Shown: positions 23,873 through 33,209, counted from the stretch's first letter. The stretch: DNA of 64,000 nt from Limnobacter sp. SAORIC-580 (GCF_013004065.1 NZ_CP053084.1:3162001-3226000), one strand, 5' to 3'. The notes: generated from the letters alone by a model not told the origin. Made by a program: numbers and translations.

Positions 23873-24742
23873 ATGAATTTACACCTTCTTAAAATTTATG
23901 TTTGCGCGGTGGAAGAAAACAGTTTCACCAAGGCAGCAGAGCAACTGGGCATCAGCCAGCCCGCAGTTTCAAAAGCCGTGCGAGAACTGGAAGCGCAACT
24001 GGATACCCTGCTGCTTGAACGCCAGGGCAAGTACTTCAAACCCAATGAGGCCGGGCAAGTGTTGTTTGACTATGGCAAAAGCCTGTTTGCCATGGAACGC
24101 GAAGCCAGCGAAGTACTGCGCGCCTTCAAGAACCTGGAACGCGGGCGCCTGATTGTGGGTGCAAGTACCACGATCGCCAGTTATTGGCTGGCGCCTTACC
24201 TGAAGAAGTTTTCAGACAAACACCCCGGCGTGGATGTACAGATGGTAGGCGCCAACACCGAGAACGTGGCTCAACTTTTACTGGACTGCAAAGTGGATGT
24301 GGCCCTGGTGGAAGGCGAGGTGGTCGACGAACGCATTGAAACCCGTTTGTGGCGCACCGAAGAAATGGTCGCCATTGCACCCAGCTTTGAGAATGGCGCG
24401 CGCAAACGCGAACTGGAGCAGCAGGTGTGGATACTGCGCGAACAGGGCTCAGGCAGCCGCAACGTGGCGGAGCAATTGCTGCAGAACATGGGGATACAAG
24501 CCCAGCGCACACTGGAGATGAACAGCAACGAGGCGATTATCCAAGCTGTTGCAGCGGGTTGCGGTGTGGGCATTGTGCCTAAAATTACCGCACGAGATCA
24601 ACTTGCCTTGCGCCGCGTAAAACGCTTTGCACTGGGTTCAGGAAAAATGGAACGCCCCTTGTTCAGGCTGCGCTTGCCACACAGGCCGCTGAGCAATGCG
24701 GCGCTGGCGTTTGAGGCTTTGTTGGGGGCTCCCAAGCACTGA
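23873..24742 (+). CDS. LysR family transcriptional regulator (YeiE-like)
   Basis: A 289-residue LysR protein. The N-terminal helix-turn-helix is clear (SFTKAAEQLGISQPAVSKAVRELE, residues 18-41). The effector domain starts near residue 90 (GRLIVGASTTIASYWLAPYL), with AAGCGVGIVPK near residue 225. It is divergent from the YeiH exporter gene and separated by a palindromic LysR box, so it most likely controls that exporter. The start ATG lies 1 bp after the palindrome, which leaves an unusually short leader; a downstream start would remove part of the helix-turn-helix, so I keep it. Confidence 0.9.
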   Translation: MNLHLLKIYVCAVEENSFTKAAEQLGISQPAVSKAVRELEAQLDTLLLERQGKYFKPNEAGQVLFDYGKSLFAMEREASEVLRAFKNLERGRLIVGASTTIASYWLAPYLKKFSDKHPGVDVQMVGANTENVAQLLLDCKVDVALVEGEVVDERIETRLWRTEEMVAIAPSFENGARKRELEQQVWILREQGSGSRNVAEQLLQNMGIQAQRTLEMNSNEAIIQAVAAGCGVGIVPKITARDQLALRRVKRFALGSGKMERPLFRLRLPHRPLSNAALAFEALLGAPKH

Positions 24743-24748
24743 TCAATT

Positions 24749-25798
24749 CTATTTAAGCCGGTACCACGCACCACGCCCACTGCCCAACTGCTCCAAATGC
24801 CCTGCCTCAGTCAGATTTCGAAAATGTTGTTTCAAGGTATTTCTGCTGGCGCCAGTCAAGCGGACCATTTCGCCGATGGTGACACGGCCATGTTCTTTGG
24901 CGAACTCGACAATACTTAACGACCAGGGTGGCAAAGCGGCAAGCACAATTCTTTCGCGTTCAACTTTCTTTTCCAATCGACGCACTTGCTCAGCCAAGGA
25001 ACGCAAAAAAAACACAATCCAGGAATTCCAGTTCGGAGACTCGGATCGAATGGTACCTTGGGTTTGCCGCAAGGCCAGATAATAGGCCTCTTTGTTCAGC
25101 TCGATCACACTTTCAAGCGAGCTGTAAGGAACATAGGCATAACCTGCCTGCATGAGCAGTAAGGTGGTTAGCACCCGGCTTAGTCGGCCATTCCCATCTT
25201 GAAACGGGTGTATTTCAAGAAACACCACAGCGAAAATGCCGATGATCAGCAAAGGATGCAGCTCGCCTTTTTGGCGCTCTTCGTTGACCCACTCAATCAA
25301 TTCAGCCATCAAGCGGGGGGTATCAAACGGAGTCGCTGTTTCAAAAACAATTCCGATTTGCACACCACTAAGGTCAAACGCAGCCACACTGTTGGAGCTG
25401 GTTTTATAAGCGCCGCGATGTCGGCTGTCTTTGTTGCTGTGCTTGAGCAAAACCTGATGCAGTTGCTTGATGTGATTTTCGTTAAACGGAATGTCTTGCC
25501 AAGCGGAAAACACCAAATCCATCAGCTCTGCGTAGCCAGCAACTTCCTGCTCGTCTCGTGAATCAAAAGACTGAATAGAGAGATTGGAAAGCAATCGCTC
25601 CACATCGCGATCGCTCAGTTTGCTGCCCTCTATTCGAGTGGAGGAACCGATACTTTCAATGGTTGCAATTCGTCGCAAGGCGGAAAGACGGTCTGGCGCC
25701 AGTGTACCCAAAGCACGCCAAGCGCCTTTGAACTCGTCGATGCGAGCAATCAGGCGCAAAATTTCGGGAGAAATTTGAAGTGAGTGTGTATTCAGCAT
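24749..25798 (-). CDS. Fic family AMP-transferase with C-terminal winged helix
   Basis: A 349-residue class II Fic protein. The autoinhibitory motif (S/T)xxxE(G/N) is STRIEG at residues 53-58. The catalytic loop HPFQDGNGRLSR is complete at residues 197-208, so AMP transfer to a hydroxyl should be possible once inhibition is relieved. The last 60 residues form a winged helix (GRVTIGEMVRLTGASRNTLKQHFRNL), suggesting DNA binding and self-regulation. It stands alone, convergent with lysR. Direct repeats of TTACACCCA precede it. Confidence 0.92.
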   Translation of the reverse strand: MLNTHSLQISPEILRLIARIDEFKGAWRALGTLAPDRLSALRRIATIESIGSSTRIEGSKLSDRDVERLLSNLSIQSFDSRDEQEVAGYAELMDLVFSAWQDIPFNENHIKQLHQVLLKHSNKDSRHRGAYKTSSNSVAAFDLSGVQIGIVFETATPFDTPRLMAELIEWVNEERQKGELHPLLIIGIFAVVFLEIHPFQDGNGRLSRVLTTLLLMQAGYAYVPYSSLESVIELNKEAYYLALRQTQGTIRSESPNWNSWIVFFLRSLAEQVRRLEKKVERERIVLAALPPWSLSIVEFAKEHGRVTIGEMVRLTGASRNTLKQHFRNLTEAGHLEQLGSGRGAWYRLK

Positions 25799-25807
25799 TG
25801 CCCATTA

Positions 25808-25860
25808 TTACACCCATTTACACCCAATTAATAGCCAATTTCAAATTATTGGGTGCAAAT
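25808..25860. promoter_or_regulatory. Repeated TTACACCCA boxes upstream of the Fic gene
   Basis: TTACACCCA occurs at 25808-25816 and again at 25818-25826, exactly 10 bp apart. The inverted form is present as TTGGGTGCAAAT at 25849-25860. Together CACCCAATTAAT and ATTATTGGGTG form an imperfect inverted repeat about 35 bp long. They begin 10 bp before the fic start codon and may be sites for the Fic protein's own winged helix. Confidence 0.5.
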
Positions 25861-25896
25861 AGGCTTTTAAATGGTTGTATAAGCTGATCTTTCGAA

Positions 25897-26433
25897 TCAA
25901 TTCACCGCCCAGAATCGGTACTCGGCCTTGTAACTTACCTCGGCTTTCTCGCCATCATTGTCAGCCGAGCACTTTTTGGCTGGCGCTACACCACCTTGCG
26001 TATTCACGCGCTGCACATAACTGACTCCGGTCAAGGCACCCTGCCCGCCGGCCACATCGGCTTTCACCAGTTGAAGGGGAATGTTTTTGCTGCCGTTGGG
26101 CGACACAGCCACTTGTGAGCCGGTGACAAACGAACCATCTTGGTGTGTCCAGCGCGCGGGCGGACCCGAATAGTCGCCAATCTTCTTTCCTTTGGCATCG
26201 TTCAACACTGCTTTGGGGCCAGCCATGGTCCACTTGTAAGCAGTCAGCGGGTCTTTCTCTTTGCTGCATTCATAAGTAATTTGTCCCTCGGCGCGGGTTT
26301 CCAGCACCAAAGTGTTGCCTGTGGCCACTTGAATCAATGCGGGTAAATTCCTCTGGTCGGTGTGCATTTGGGCATATGACGTTGCGGCAAGCAGCGTTAT
26401 CGACAAAAACAAAAAGCATTGTTTGATTTTCAT
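25897..26433 (-). CDS. Secreted DUF3455 protein
   Basis: A 178-residue protein with a signal peptide (FLFLSITLLAATSYAQ, cleavage near residue 21). The mature part reads as a DUF3455 domain: GQITYECS near residue 50, AYKWTMAGPKAVLND, GPPARWTHQDGSFVTG near residue 90, and the last third with Cys and YRFWAVN. The family is extracellular and of unknown function in bacteria and fungi. It stands alone between the Fic gene and the sensor kinase. Confidence 0.85.
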   Translation of the reverse strand: MKIKQCFLFLSITLLAATSYAQMHTDQRNLPALIQVATGNTLVLETRAEGQITYECSKEKDPLTAYKWTMAGPKAVLNDAKGKKIGDYSGPPARWTHQDGSFVTGSQVAVSPNGSKNIPLQLVKADVAGGQGALTGVSYVQRVNTQGGVAPAKKCSADNDGEKAEVSYKAEYRFWAVN

Positions 26434-26707
26434 TGAACAAACTCCTTCAATTCGGGTATTGGTGCATTGGGGCCAAAGCTTGATTGTTTTTAACGTTCTC
26501 GCACCAATCTAGGCGGACATGGTAATGGATGTGCTTACCCCACAAGAAATTCATTACCACTCAACGTTACCCCGATGTTGGGGGTTTAGCAAAAATGGGG
26601 GTTGCGTAAAAGCCCCGATACACCGCAATATGATTTTCGGCGTACCAGAAGGAATACATTGCATTCATGGCGGTTGTCGATCCGTGTGTCGTACCTTTGA
26701 ATTAACA

Positions 26708-29302
26708 ATGACAACTTCTATCCGGTCTTTACAAACACGTTATAAATTAATCGCCGTTCTATTGGGCGTATCGCCGTTCCTGGCCTATTGGTTTTTGGAA
26801 TTGAGTGCCGGCCCCTCGATTTCAGATGATGTCTGGAACAGCGTTGCGTTGGTGACCTTGTTCTGGTCTCTGAACAACATGTTGGTGCTTGTTTATTTCG
26901 GTTATGGAAACAAAACGATAAAAGCATCGTTGCTTCAACATGAAAACGCCGAGAAAGCACGTGCAAAGGCGCAGCGCGATCTGGAGTCGCTGTTAAACGG
27001 TGTCCCCTACATGCTGGGGTACTGGGACCATACCCTTCACAACCGTTTTTCAAATAAGGCTTATGCCCAATGGTTTTCCATGAAGCCCGAAAGGTTGCTA
27101 GGTAACCACATCAGCACACTTCTTTCCCCGCAGCGTCTTGAAATTGCGATGCCACTGATTAACAAGGCGCTGGCCGGGGAGCCATGCGACTACCTGGTCA
27201 CTTTAAAAAACACAGCAAACGACCGCCCAAGTCACATTCTCGTGCAGTATTTGCCCGATGTGGTGGGGAGTGAGGTCAAAGGCTTCTACACAATCGGGCA
27301 AGACATCTCGGAAAAGCACCTTGCCAAACAAAACCTGATTTTGAGAACAAAACTTCTTGAATTGGCCAGTGAAATTGCCCATGTGGCCAGCATTGTGATT
27401 GACCCCAAAACCGGTGAGGTGCAGCTGACACCCGAAGCGCAGCGGCTGCTGAATTCACCCCGTGACAGTTTTTCCAACCTGGGCGAATTTTGCCAACAGT
27501 TTGTTTGCACTACGCAGCAAACGCAGGTGGAGGAAAACATGCGCCATGCTGTGCAGCAGGAAAGCAGCCTGTCCATTGAATTCCAAACCAGCGACAAAAA
27601 AGCTTATTTTGGATGTTCAGGCGAGTCTGTGGTTATTCAGGAAAAACCCAGCTATTTGATGTGCCTGATGGACATTACAGAATCAACCCTTGCGAAAACC
27701 CGTCTGATTGAGGCCAAAGAAAAAGCCGATCAACTTACCGCTGCGAAAAGCCAGTTTGTGGCGACCATGAGCCATGAAATCAGGAACCCGCTTCACACAA
27801 TTCTTGGTCTTTGCAATTTGCTGAATGAGCAATGCGACACGGACACACAACAAGACCTCACGGAGAAATTGAAGTACTGCACAGAAGACCTGGTCGACCT
27901 GTTGACGAATTCGCTGGATTCTTTCCGGCTGGACCGGGGCGAACTGCATTTTGAAGAGGACGAGTTTGATTTGTGGTCACTGATTTATAACCTGTCGACC
28001 CACCTGTACGGCGGGGCTAAAAATCACGATCTTGAGCTGCGCATTGAAATGAAAGGAAGTATTCAAAGGCACTGGATTGGCGATGCCTTCAGGATTAAAC
28101 AAATGGTGGGCAATTTGATCAGCAATGCCTGCAAATTTACAGAGGCCGGGCATATCCGCCTGCGTGTCGAGCAATTGTCAACCAACTTGCTGCAGTTCTC
28201 GGTGAACGACACAGGCCCTGGCATTCCAGAGGAAAGCGTGAACAACCTGTTCGATCAACTGGCACAATCCACTCCCTCTACGGCTCGCCTCTACGGTGGT
28301 TCGGGCCTGGGTTTGAATTTGGTGAAGTCGTTGGTTGAACACGTTGGCGGCACAATACAAATTACCAGCAGCGAGGGCGCTGGCACCACCGCCACCCTTC
28401 ATGTGCCCTTGAAACCCGGCAAGAAACAAAACACGGAAACGCTTGAATTGCTGACTTCACAAACAATTCAATTGGCTGTGGCAAACCCACAATGCGATGT
28501 ACATGCACGGGAAATGCTGGCAAGCATGGGTTGCCAGTGTGTAGATCACGGTGCATTACTAATGATCACGGATCGCATTGAAACCGCGCACGCGTACCTT
28601 GCCAGCAACACCAATCACCGGGCCTTGATACTGCCCGGGATGAATGGGCATGTGCAAACATCAAACCACCCCGACTACGCAAATCGAATTTTCCTGGTGC
28701 AGGGGCCGCTTCAGCCTGCGGCAATCGTGAAATGGCTTTATTCACTTCAAACCCCCACAGACAGCAAAAGCAACAGGCCCCGCTCAACTGAGCCCGCAAC
28801 CGAGCTGGTGGTGTTGCTGGTTGAAGATGTCAAGATGACCCGAACTGTGATCAAGGCACTTTTGAACAAGAGGGGTATACATTGCATTGAAGCGGAAAAC
28901 GGTCAACGTGCTGTCGAAATCATCAAGGCGCAAGGTGACACCATTGATTTCGTGCTGATGGACATCAACATGCCAGTGTTAAACGGTATTGATGCAACCC
29001 TGGAAATTCGCAAGGACTGCCGTTATGGCAACCTGGTGGTGTATGCATTGACTGGTGAAGACGAGTCCACCACCACACACAGCCGGGATTGGTCGGTATT
29101 CGACAAAGTACTGAGCAAGCCTTTAAAAATGCCCACGCTTGAAGCTTTGCTGGACACACACCGCGCTACAAAAGCCCCTGAACCATATTCACCGCAATGC
29201 CAAACACCACCGCCGCAAACACTTTTCGAAGCAGGGGTGCAGGCAGAATGTGTGCCGCCTGCGCACCCCATGGGGCAAGCAACACGCTGGCCACCACCGT
29301 GA
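26708..29302 (+). CDS. Hybrid sensor histidine kinase/response regulator
   Basis: About 864 residues from ATG 26708, the first start that gives a normal membrane N-terminus; the frame is open to 26519 but codes for an implausible Cys-rich stretch. Two transmembrane helices lie near residues 12-30 and 45-65. Then come a coiled stretch, PAS-like domains at about 95-210 and 220-330, HisKA with SHEIRNPL (His356), and HATPase with GNLISNACKF, NDTGPGIP and GGSGLGL. A degenerate receiver-like region follows, then a C-terminal receiver with phospho-Asp at about 752 (VLMDINMP). No separate output gene is adjacent. The last 136 bp overlap the convergent TauE gene, giving a Pro-rich tail beyond the receiver. 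Confidence 0.9.
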   Translation: MTTSIRSLQTRYKLIAVLLGVSPFLAYWFLELSAGPSISDDVWNSVALVTLFWSLNNMLVLVYFGYGNKTIKASLLQHENAEKARAKAQRDLESLLNGVPYMLGYWDHTLHNRFSNKAYAQWFSMKPERLLGNHISTLLSPQRLEIAMPLINKALAGEPCDYLVTLKNTANDRPSHILVQYLPDVVGSEVKGFYTIGQDISEKHLAKQNLILRTKLLELASEIAHVASIVIDPKTGEVQLTPEAQRLLNSPRDSFSNLGEFCQQFVCTTQQTQVEENMRHAVQQESSLSIEFQTSDKKAYFGCSGESVVIQEKPSYLMCLMDITESTLAKTRLIEAKEKADQLTAAKSQFVATMSHEIRNPLHTILGLCNLLNEQCDTDTQQDLTEKLKYCTEDLVDLLTNSLDSFRLDRGELHFEEDEFDLWSLIYNLSTHLYGGAKNHDLELRIEMKGSIQRHWIGDAFRIKQMVGNLISNACKFTEAGHIRLRVEQLSTNLLQFSVNDTGPGIPEESVNNLFDQLAQSTPSTARLYGGSGLGLNLVKSLVEHVGGTIQITSSEGAGTTATLHVPLKPGKKQNTETLELLTSQTIQLAVANPQCDVHAREMLASMGCQCVDHGALLMITDRIETAHAYLASNTNHRALILPGMNGHVQTSNHPDYANRIFLVQGPLQPAAIVKWLYSLQTPTDSKSNRPRSTEPATELVVLLVEDVKMTRTVIKALLNKRGIHCIEAENGQRAVEIIKAQGDTIDFVLMDINMPVLNGIDATLEIRKDCRYGNLVVYALTGEDESTTTHSRDWSVFDKVLSKPLKMPTLEALLDTHRATKAPEPYSPQCQTPPPQTLFEAGVQAECVPPAHPMGQATRWPPP

Positions 29303-30002
29303 ACAACAAGGCGGGTGTGTATACAAAACCGAGGCTGCCTGTGGGCAGGCCGGGTGCAGTCCAGCCATTGAATATGAAACCGATGGTGCCACCCAAAGCA
29401 ATTGGAAAACCCATGGCCGATGCGGTGCCAATGGCATTTTTAATCGACACATTGCACCACACCAGAAACGGCACGGTGAGTGCACCGCCACCCACAGCCA
29501 CCAGCGACGACGCAGTACCAATAAAGGTGGCTACACCCATTTGCCCGTTGCGCCCGGGCAGTACACGCCCCGGTTTAGGCTTGTATTCGAAGAACATTTG
29601 AAACGAGGCCAAGCCCATGAAGAGCGCGAAAAACACGATCAGGAAAGTGGTGGACACATGCCGCGCAAGGAAGGTACCGAACAAGGTACCCAACAAAATA
29701 CCGGGAATGAAATTTTTCACAACATCCCAGCGCACTGCGCCGTGGAGGTGGTGCGAACGCACGCTGGACACCGAGGTAAACAGGATGGTGGCCATGGAAG
29801 TGCCGAGGGCCAAACGGAAGTTCCACTGCCCGGGCAATGCGGCCAGTTTGAAGGCCCACACCAATGCAGGCACCAGCACACTGCCCCCACCCACGCCCAA
29901 GAGGCCCGCCAGAAAACCGGCAACAATGCCGATTGCAATGTACGCAGCAACTGCCTGCACCGTAAAAATTTCAGCAAACAGTGCTGCGTTCAGCTCAACC
30001 AA
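29166..30002 (-). CDS. TauE/SafE family permease at the end of the malonate operon
   Basis: A 278-residue membrane protein with about eight hydrophobic segments. It has the family glycine motif GFLAGLLGVGGGSVLVPAL at the N-terminus and its repeat VAVGGGALTVPFLV in the second half. TauE/SafE proteins move small organic or sulfur anions across the inner membrane. The best start, TTG at 30002, overlaps mdcH by 13 nt, so it is translated with the malonate decarboxylase genes. An acetate, malonate or related anion is a reasonable substrate, sulfite an alternative. Its 3' part is antisense to the sensor kinase tail for 137 bp. Confidence 0.85.
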   Translation of the reverse strand: MVELNAALFAEIFTVQAVAAYIAIGIVAGFLAGLLGVGGGSVLVPALVWAFKLAALPGQWNFRLALGTSMATILFTSVSSVRSHHLHGAVRWDVVKNFIPGILLGTLFGTFLARHVSTTFLIVFFALFMGLASFQMFFEYKPKPGRVLPGRNGQMGVATFIGTASSLVAVGGGALTVPFLVWCNVSIKNAIGTASAMGFPIALGGTIGFIFNGWTAPGLPTGSLGFVYTPALLFTVVASVLLAPWGAQAAHILPAPLLRKVFAAVVFGIAVNMVQGLL

Positions 30003-30895
30003 TTCAATGCGCCTTCAAAGGTTTGAAACTCGGACAAGGAACGCGCTTTCACATTCGGAAATCGCTCACGCACCATGCGGGTCAGCGTATTGCCCGGGCC
30101 CACTTCGAAGTAAACCGTGGCGCCCATTTCAGAAGCCAAGTCCAAAGTACGCGCCCACTGAAGGGGTTCAGAAATTTGACGCGCAAGGCAATCGATTGCG
30201 CCATTGCGATTCTCTACAGGGCTTCCGTCCAGCGCGCTGAGCACCGGGCAATCGAATCTGCGCCAACTGGCCGCATCCAGTGCATTCTTGAATTGCGCAC
30301 TTGCATCCCTTAACCACGTGGTGTGCGAAGGCACTTGCACATTCAAGTGCACCACATGCGCGCCCAGTTCGCGTTCCATGCCTTTGCAAATCGACTTCAT
30401 CACCGCCGTGGGGCCAGCGAGTACGGCATGCTGTTCATCATTCACAATCGCCACAGCCAAGCCGTGCTCAAGTGCAATGGCTTGCAGCTTTTCAAGACGC
30501 ACACCTTTCACGGCCATCATGCCGTGGGCTGCGGGTGCCGCCTGGTCCATGCACTGCGCACGCTTCACCGCCAAACCCACTCCGTCCAACGCCTGCAAAC
30601 TGCCGGCCACCGTGTGGGCGGTCAGCTCACCAATGCTGTAACCCGCGCTTAAATCAGCATGAATGCCATGCGCCTGCAGGGCCTGGGCAACTGCGGCGCC
30701 TGAAGCCACAATCAAAGGCTGGGCATGCGCGTTGGCGAAACACAATTCGGAATTCTGCGACACCGCCATGGCATCAAAAGGCATGGCATCCAACAAAGGT
30801 TCCAAGTGTGGAGCAATCAATGTCTCAGCCAGCAAACGTGGAAGCATGTCGACGGTTTGGCTACCCTGCCCCGGGCACAAAATGCACAAAGTCAT
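29990..30895 (-). CDS. mdcH: Malonate decarboxylase epsilon subunit, malonyl-CoA:ACP transacylase
   Basis: A 301-residue acyltransferase of the FabD fold. PGQGSQTVDML is at residues 8-18 and the nucleophile motif AGYSIGE has Ser at about 87; an SHTTWL segment supplies the catalytic His near residue 200. In malonate decarboxylase, MdcH primes the acyl carrier subunit with malonyl groups after the prosthetic group is attached. It overlaps mdcB by 4 nt and the TauE gene by 13 nt. The order A-C-D-E-G-B-H is that of the Acinetobacter mdc operon. Confidence 0.92.
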   Translation of the reverse strand: MTLCILCPGQGSQTVDMLPRLLAETLIAPHLEPLLDAMPFDAMAVSQNSELCFANAHAQPLIVASGAAVAQALQAHGIHADLSAGYSIGELTAHTVAGSLQALDGVGLAVKRAQCMDQAAPAAHGMMAVKGVRLEKLQAIALEHGLAVAIVNDEQHAVLAGPTAVMKSICKGMERELGAHVVHLNVQVPSHTTWLRDASAQFKNALDAASWRRFDCPVLSALDGSPVENRNGAIDCLARQISEPLQWARTLDLASEMGATVYFEVGPGNTLTRMVRERFPNVKARSLSEFQTFEGALNWLS

Positions 30896-31770
30896 GAGCG
30901 TGCAACCATAAAGTTGGGCAGCTCGGAATTGACTTGCACCAAGGCTTGCACAAACAGCGCGGCAGACAACAAATCAGCACTGCCACCAGGGCTTAACCTC
31001 TGCGATTCAAACTGTGCACACAGGTGCTGCGCCCTGCTTTTCCAGCCGGGCGCAAACACGCCGCCCTCAGCCAGAAACTGGTCCACTCTGCCCTGGGCCC
31101 ATTGCAAACCTTTCAAACCGCCGCGATGGGCAAGGTTGGTGTCAGGCAGCTTGCCAATGGTGCACACCAAGGCATGTAACTGCGCTTGCTCTTGCGAAAG
31201 CCCTTCAGACAAAGCCCAGCGAAGTTGTGGCACCGTGGTCCAGAACAGCACCGGAAAACCTTCGGCTGCCTGCTCGCGCGCGCCGGGCAAACCAAAGGCA
31301 TCTTTCACACGGCGACCATGCGTGGGTGAGTCAAGGCGTTGAACCTGGTCTTGCACCCCTGCCAACAATATATTCACGCCCCATTTGGCCGCCACCAACC
31401 TGCCCAGGCTGATCGGGTCGAAACACCCGTGTTCACGAAACTGGGCACCCGCTGCACCCGCCAACAACCCCATCAGGAAAATGGCGCCTTTGTGGGTGTT
31501 TACACCTTCAGTGGCCTTGAACATGGCTTTCTCGGCGACCAGGCCATGCGCCTGCAGTGTTCTGAATTCTGCACCCTCAATACCCGCTGCAAAACAGTTT
31601 CCGAAGTACCCCCGCAAAGCGGCTATGCTGCGGTAGAACGTTGTGGCATTCATGTCGGCATGGCTGCCATTGTTGCCTGGGCATACCAAGCCAGGTTTGT
31701 ACTCCAGGTCCACTTCCTGTCGAAGCGCTTGGCAGGCTGCTGTATCAATTCGTGCGACCAGTTCTTTCAT
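30892..31770 (-). CDS. mdcB: Triphosphoribosyl-dephospho-CoA synthase
   Basis: About 292 residues from ATG 31770, which overlaps the mdcG stop by 4 nt; the frame extends 7 codons further without support. The CitG/MdcB fold is shown by LEYKPGLVCPGNNGSHADM near residue 20, which here reads GNNGSHADMNATTFYRS, and by GVNTHKGAIFLMGLL near residue 110. The enzyme makes 2'-(5''-triphosphoribosyl)-3'-dephospho-CoA, the precursor of the MdcC prosthetic group, from ATP and dephospho-CoA. It works with MdcG, encoded directly before it. Confidence 0.93.
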   Translation of the reverse strand: MKELVARIDTAACQALRQEVDLEYKPGLVCPGNNGSHADMNATTFYRSIAALRGYFGNCFAAGIEGAEFRTLQAHGLVAEKAMFKATEGVNTHKGAIFLMGLLAGAAGAQFREHGCFDPISLGRLVAAKWGVNILLAGVQDQVQRLDSPTHGRRVKDAFGLPGAREQAAEGFPVLFWTTVPQLRWALSEGLSQEQAQLHALVCTIGKLPDTNLAHRGGLKGLQWAQGRVDQFLAEGGVFAPGWKSRAQHLCAQFESQRLSPGGSADLLSAALFVQALVQVNSELPNFMVARS

Positions 31771-32465
31771 GCAGCACTCCCAACCGGGCATTGAAAACCC
31801 TGCTGATACGTCGCCAATGCAACAAGCTTCACGGTGTGATTGGTTTTCACCATCAACTTCGAATTGGGATCGGAAAAGCTTCGATGCAATTCACGCCACT
31901 GCACAGCCTGACCACTTGGATTGAGCACTTCGCCATCCACCTTAAACTCGGGGTATTCGGTTTGAAGTGCAATTAGAAAAAGACACAGCTTTTCAGCGTC
32001 AAGCCAACTCACTGGTTTGAACAGCACATCAAGATCAGAACTTTCAGTAAGGCATGGCAAACCGGTCAAGACCTGCACAGCACTTGAACCGTACACATGT
32101 GCGGCAATATTGTGCTCATCCAAAAACGCCTGCAAAGCAACAGCCCCCGCTTGCCAATGCTGCGGTAAGCCTGGCAACACATTGGCCAGGTTTGGTCCTT
32201 GCTGGTGCTTTTCAATGCCTTGACTATTCACGATGAAGGACAAGCGCTTTTTGCCCCAAGAGGGTGGCTCGGCCAAACCCACCCGCAGACAATGCGGCAA
32301 GACATCCTCTTGACGCGCCACAATCAACGGGTGTCCACTGAGCACCCACCGATGCAAAAGCGACAATGCGCTGATGGGCTCCATAGGTGCTGGCCCGGCA
32401 TACTCAGCATGCCTTACTGCATCCAGTTTTAACCACACCAGGTCGTGGCGATTGAATGTGATCAT
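31767..32465 (-). CDS. mdcG: Phosphoribosyl-dephospho-CoA transferase (holo-MdcC synthase)
   Basis: A 232-residue nucleotidyltransferase. The paired acidic residues DLDVLFKP near residue 145 and the preceding GSSAVQVLTGLPCLTESSDLD segment fit MdcG. The protein attaches the MdcB product to the serine of the acyl carrier subunit. The N-terminal HDLVWL and HPLIVAR segments are also typical of the family. It overlaps mdcB by 4 nt and lies 18 bp after mdcE. Confidence 0.9.
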   Translation of the reverse strand: MITFNRHDLVWLKLDAVRHAEYAGPAPMEPISALSLLHRWVLSGHPLIVARQEDVLPHCLRVGLAEPPSWGKKRLSFIVNSQGIEKHQQGPNLANVLPGLPQHWQAGAVALQAFLDEHNIAAHVYGSSAVQVLTGLPCLTESSDLDVLFKPVSWLDAEKLCLFLIALQTEYPEFKVDGEVLNPSGQAVQWRELHRSFSDPNSKLMVKTNHTVKLVALATYQQGFQCPVGSAA

Positions 32466-32483
32466 GGGGTGCTCATCGGCCTG

Positions 32484-33209
32484 TCATCGATTGGCTAAAA
32501 CACGCTCAACAACCACACCTGCGGCCTGTCGCCCCCCGCGTTCCACGCCCCGTTCAATGCGAAGGTCTTTGCCAATTTCCTCGCGCGATTTGGCCTGCAA
32601 ACTTGTGATGGATGCAGCCAGCTGCGCCGCATAATCACCTTGCCACACAGCATCCAGGTGACCCATGCGCAAATAATTTTCCACACCGGGCGAGAACACA
32701 GGGGACTGCTTGGCCAGCGCTTGCAAATGATCCAAAGGAATTTTGGTAATGCGCGACATGGCAGGCAAATTCATCACCTTGATTTCCGCATCGGCCAAGG
32801 CATAGCAAGCGTCTGCCATCATGCCAGTGCTAATGTAACCACCGCTCACTGCCTCACCATACACCACACTCACAATCACATGGCCTCGCTGGCGTGCCAG
32901 CTCAACTGCTTTGGCCAGGTGTGCCATGTAGCCATTCAAACCCATGAGTTCATCCCGGCGACGAAGGCGTTGGCCCTGCGTGTCCAGCAAAAAGACAATC
33001 GGTTCGCCCGGGCGCTGCTTGATGGTTTCAATCACCACACGCGCCATGGTCAAGGCCATGTCCGCACCCACCTCTGCTTTCTCGGCAGTGCCAATCACAG
33101 TCACCTGCTGGTTGCCGACCGTTACGCGGCCATAAAAATGATCAGCCTCCAGGTACTCGGCTTTCCAGCCATCAGCAAACAAGGCGTTCAATACTTGATC
33201 CCGATTCAT
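32484..33209 (-). CDS. mdcE: Malonate decarboxylase gamma subunit
   Basis: A 241-residue crotonase-fold carboxyltransferase subunit. VVIETIKQRPGEPIVFLLDTQGQ near residue 55 and VSVVYGEAVSGGYISTGMMAD near residue 110 are typical of MdcE and of acetyl-CoA carboxylase-like alpha parts. With MdcD it removes CO2 from malonyl-S-MdcC to give acetyl-S-MdcC. The start overlaps the mdcD stop by 4 nt, as expected for subunits made in equal amounts. Confidence 0.93.
   Translation of the reverse strand: MNRDQVLNALFADGWKAEYLEADHFYGRVTVGNQQVTVIGTAEKAEVGADMALTMARVVIETIKQRPGEPIVFLLDTQGQRLRRRDELMGLNGYMAHLAKAVELARQRGHVIVSVVYGEAVSGGYISTGMMADACYALADAEIKVMNLPAMSRITKIPLDHLQALAKQSPVFSPGVENYLRMGHLDAVWQGDYAAQLAASITSLQAKSREEIGKDLRIERGVERGGRQAAGVVVERVLANR

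Noticed and set aside
26519-26707. 63-codon N-terminal extension of the sensor kinase
   Set aside because: The extension is Cys/His-rich without a domain, while the ATG at 26708 gives a normal membrane-sensor N-terminus.
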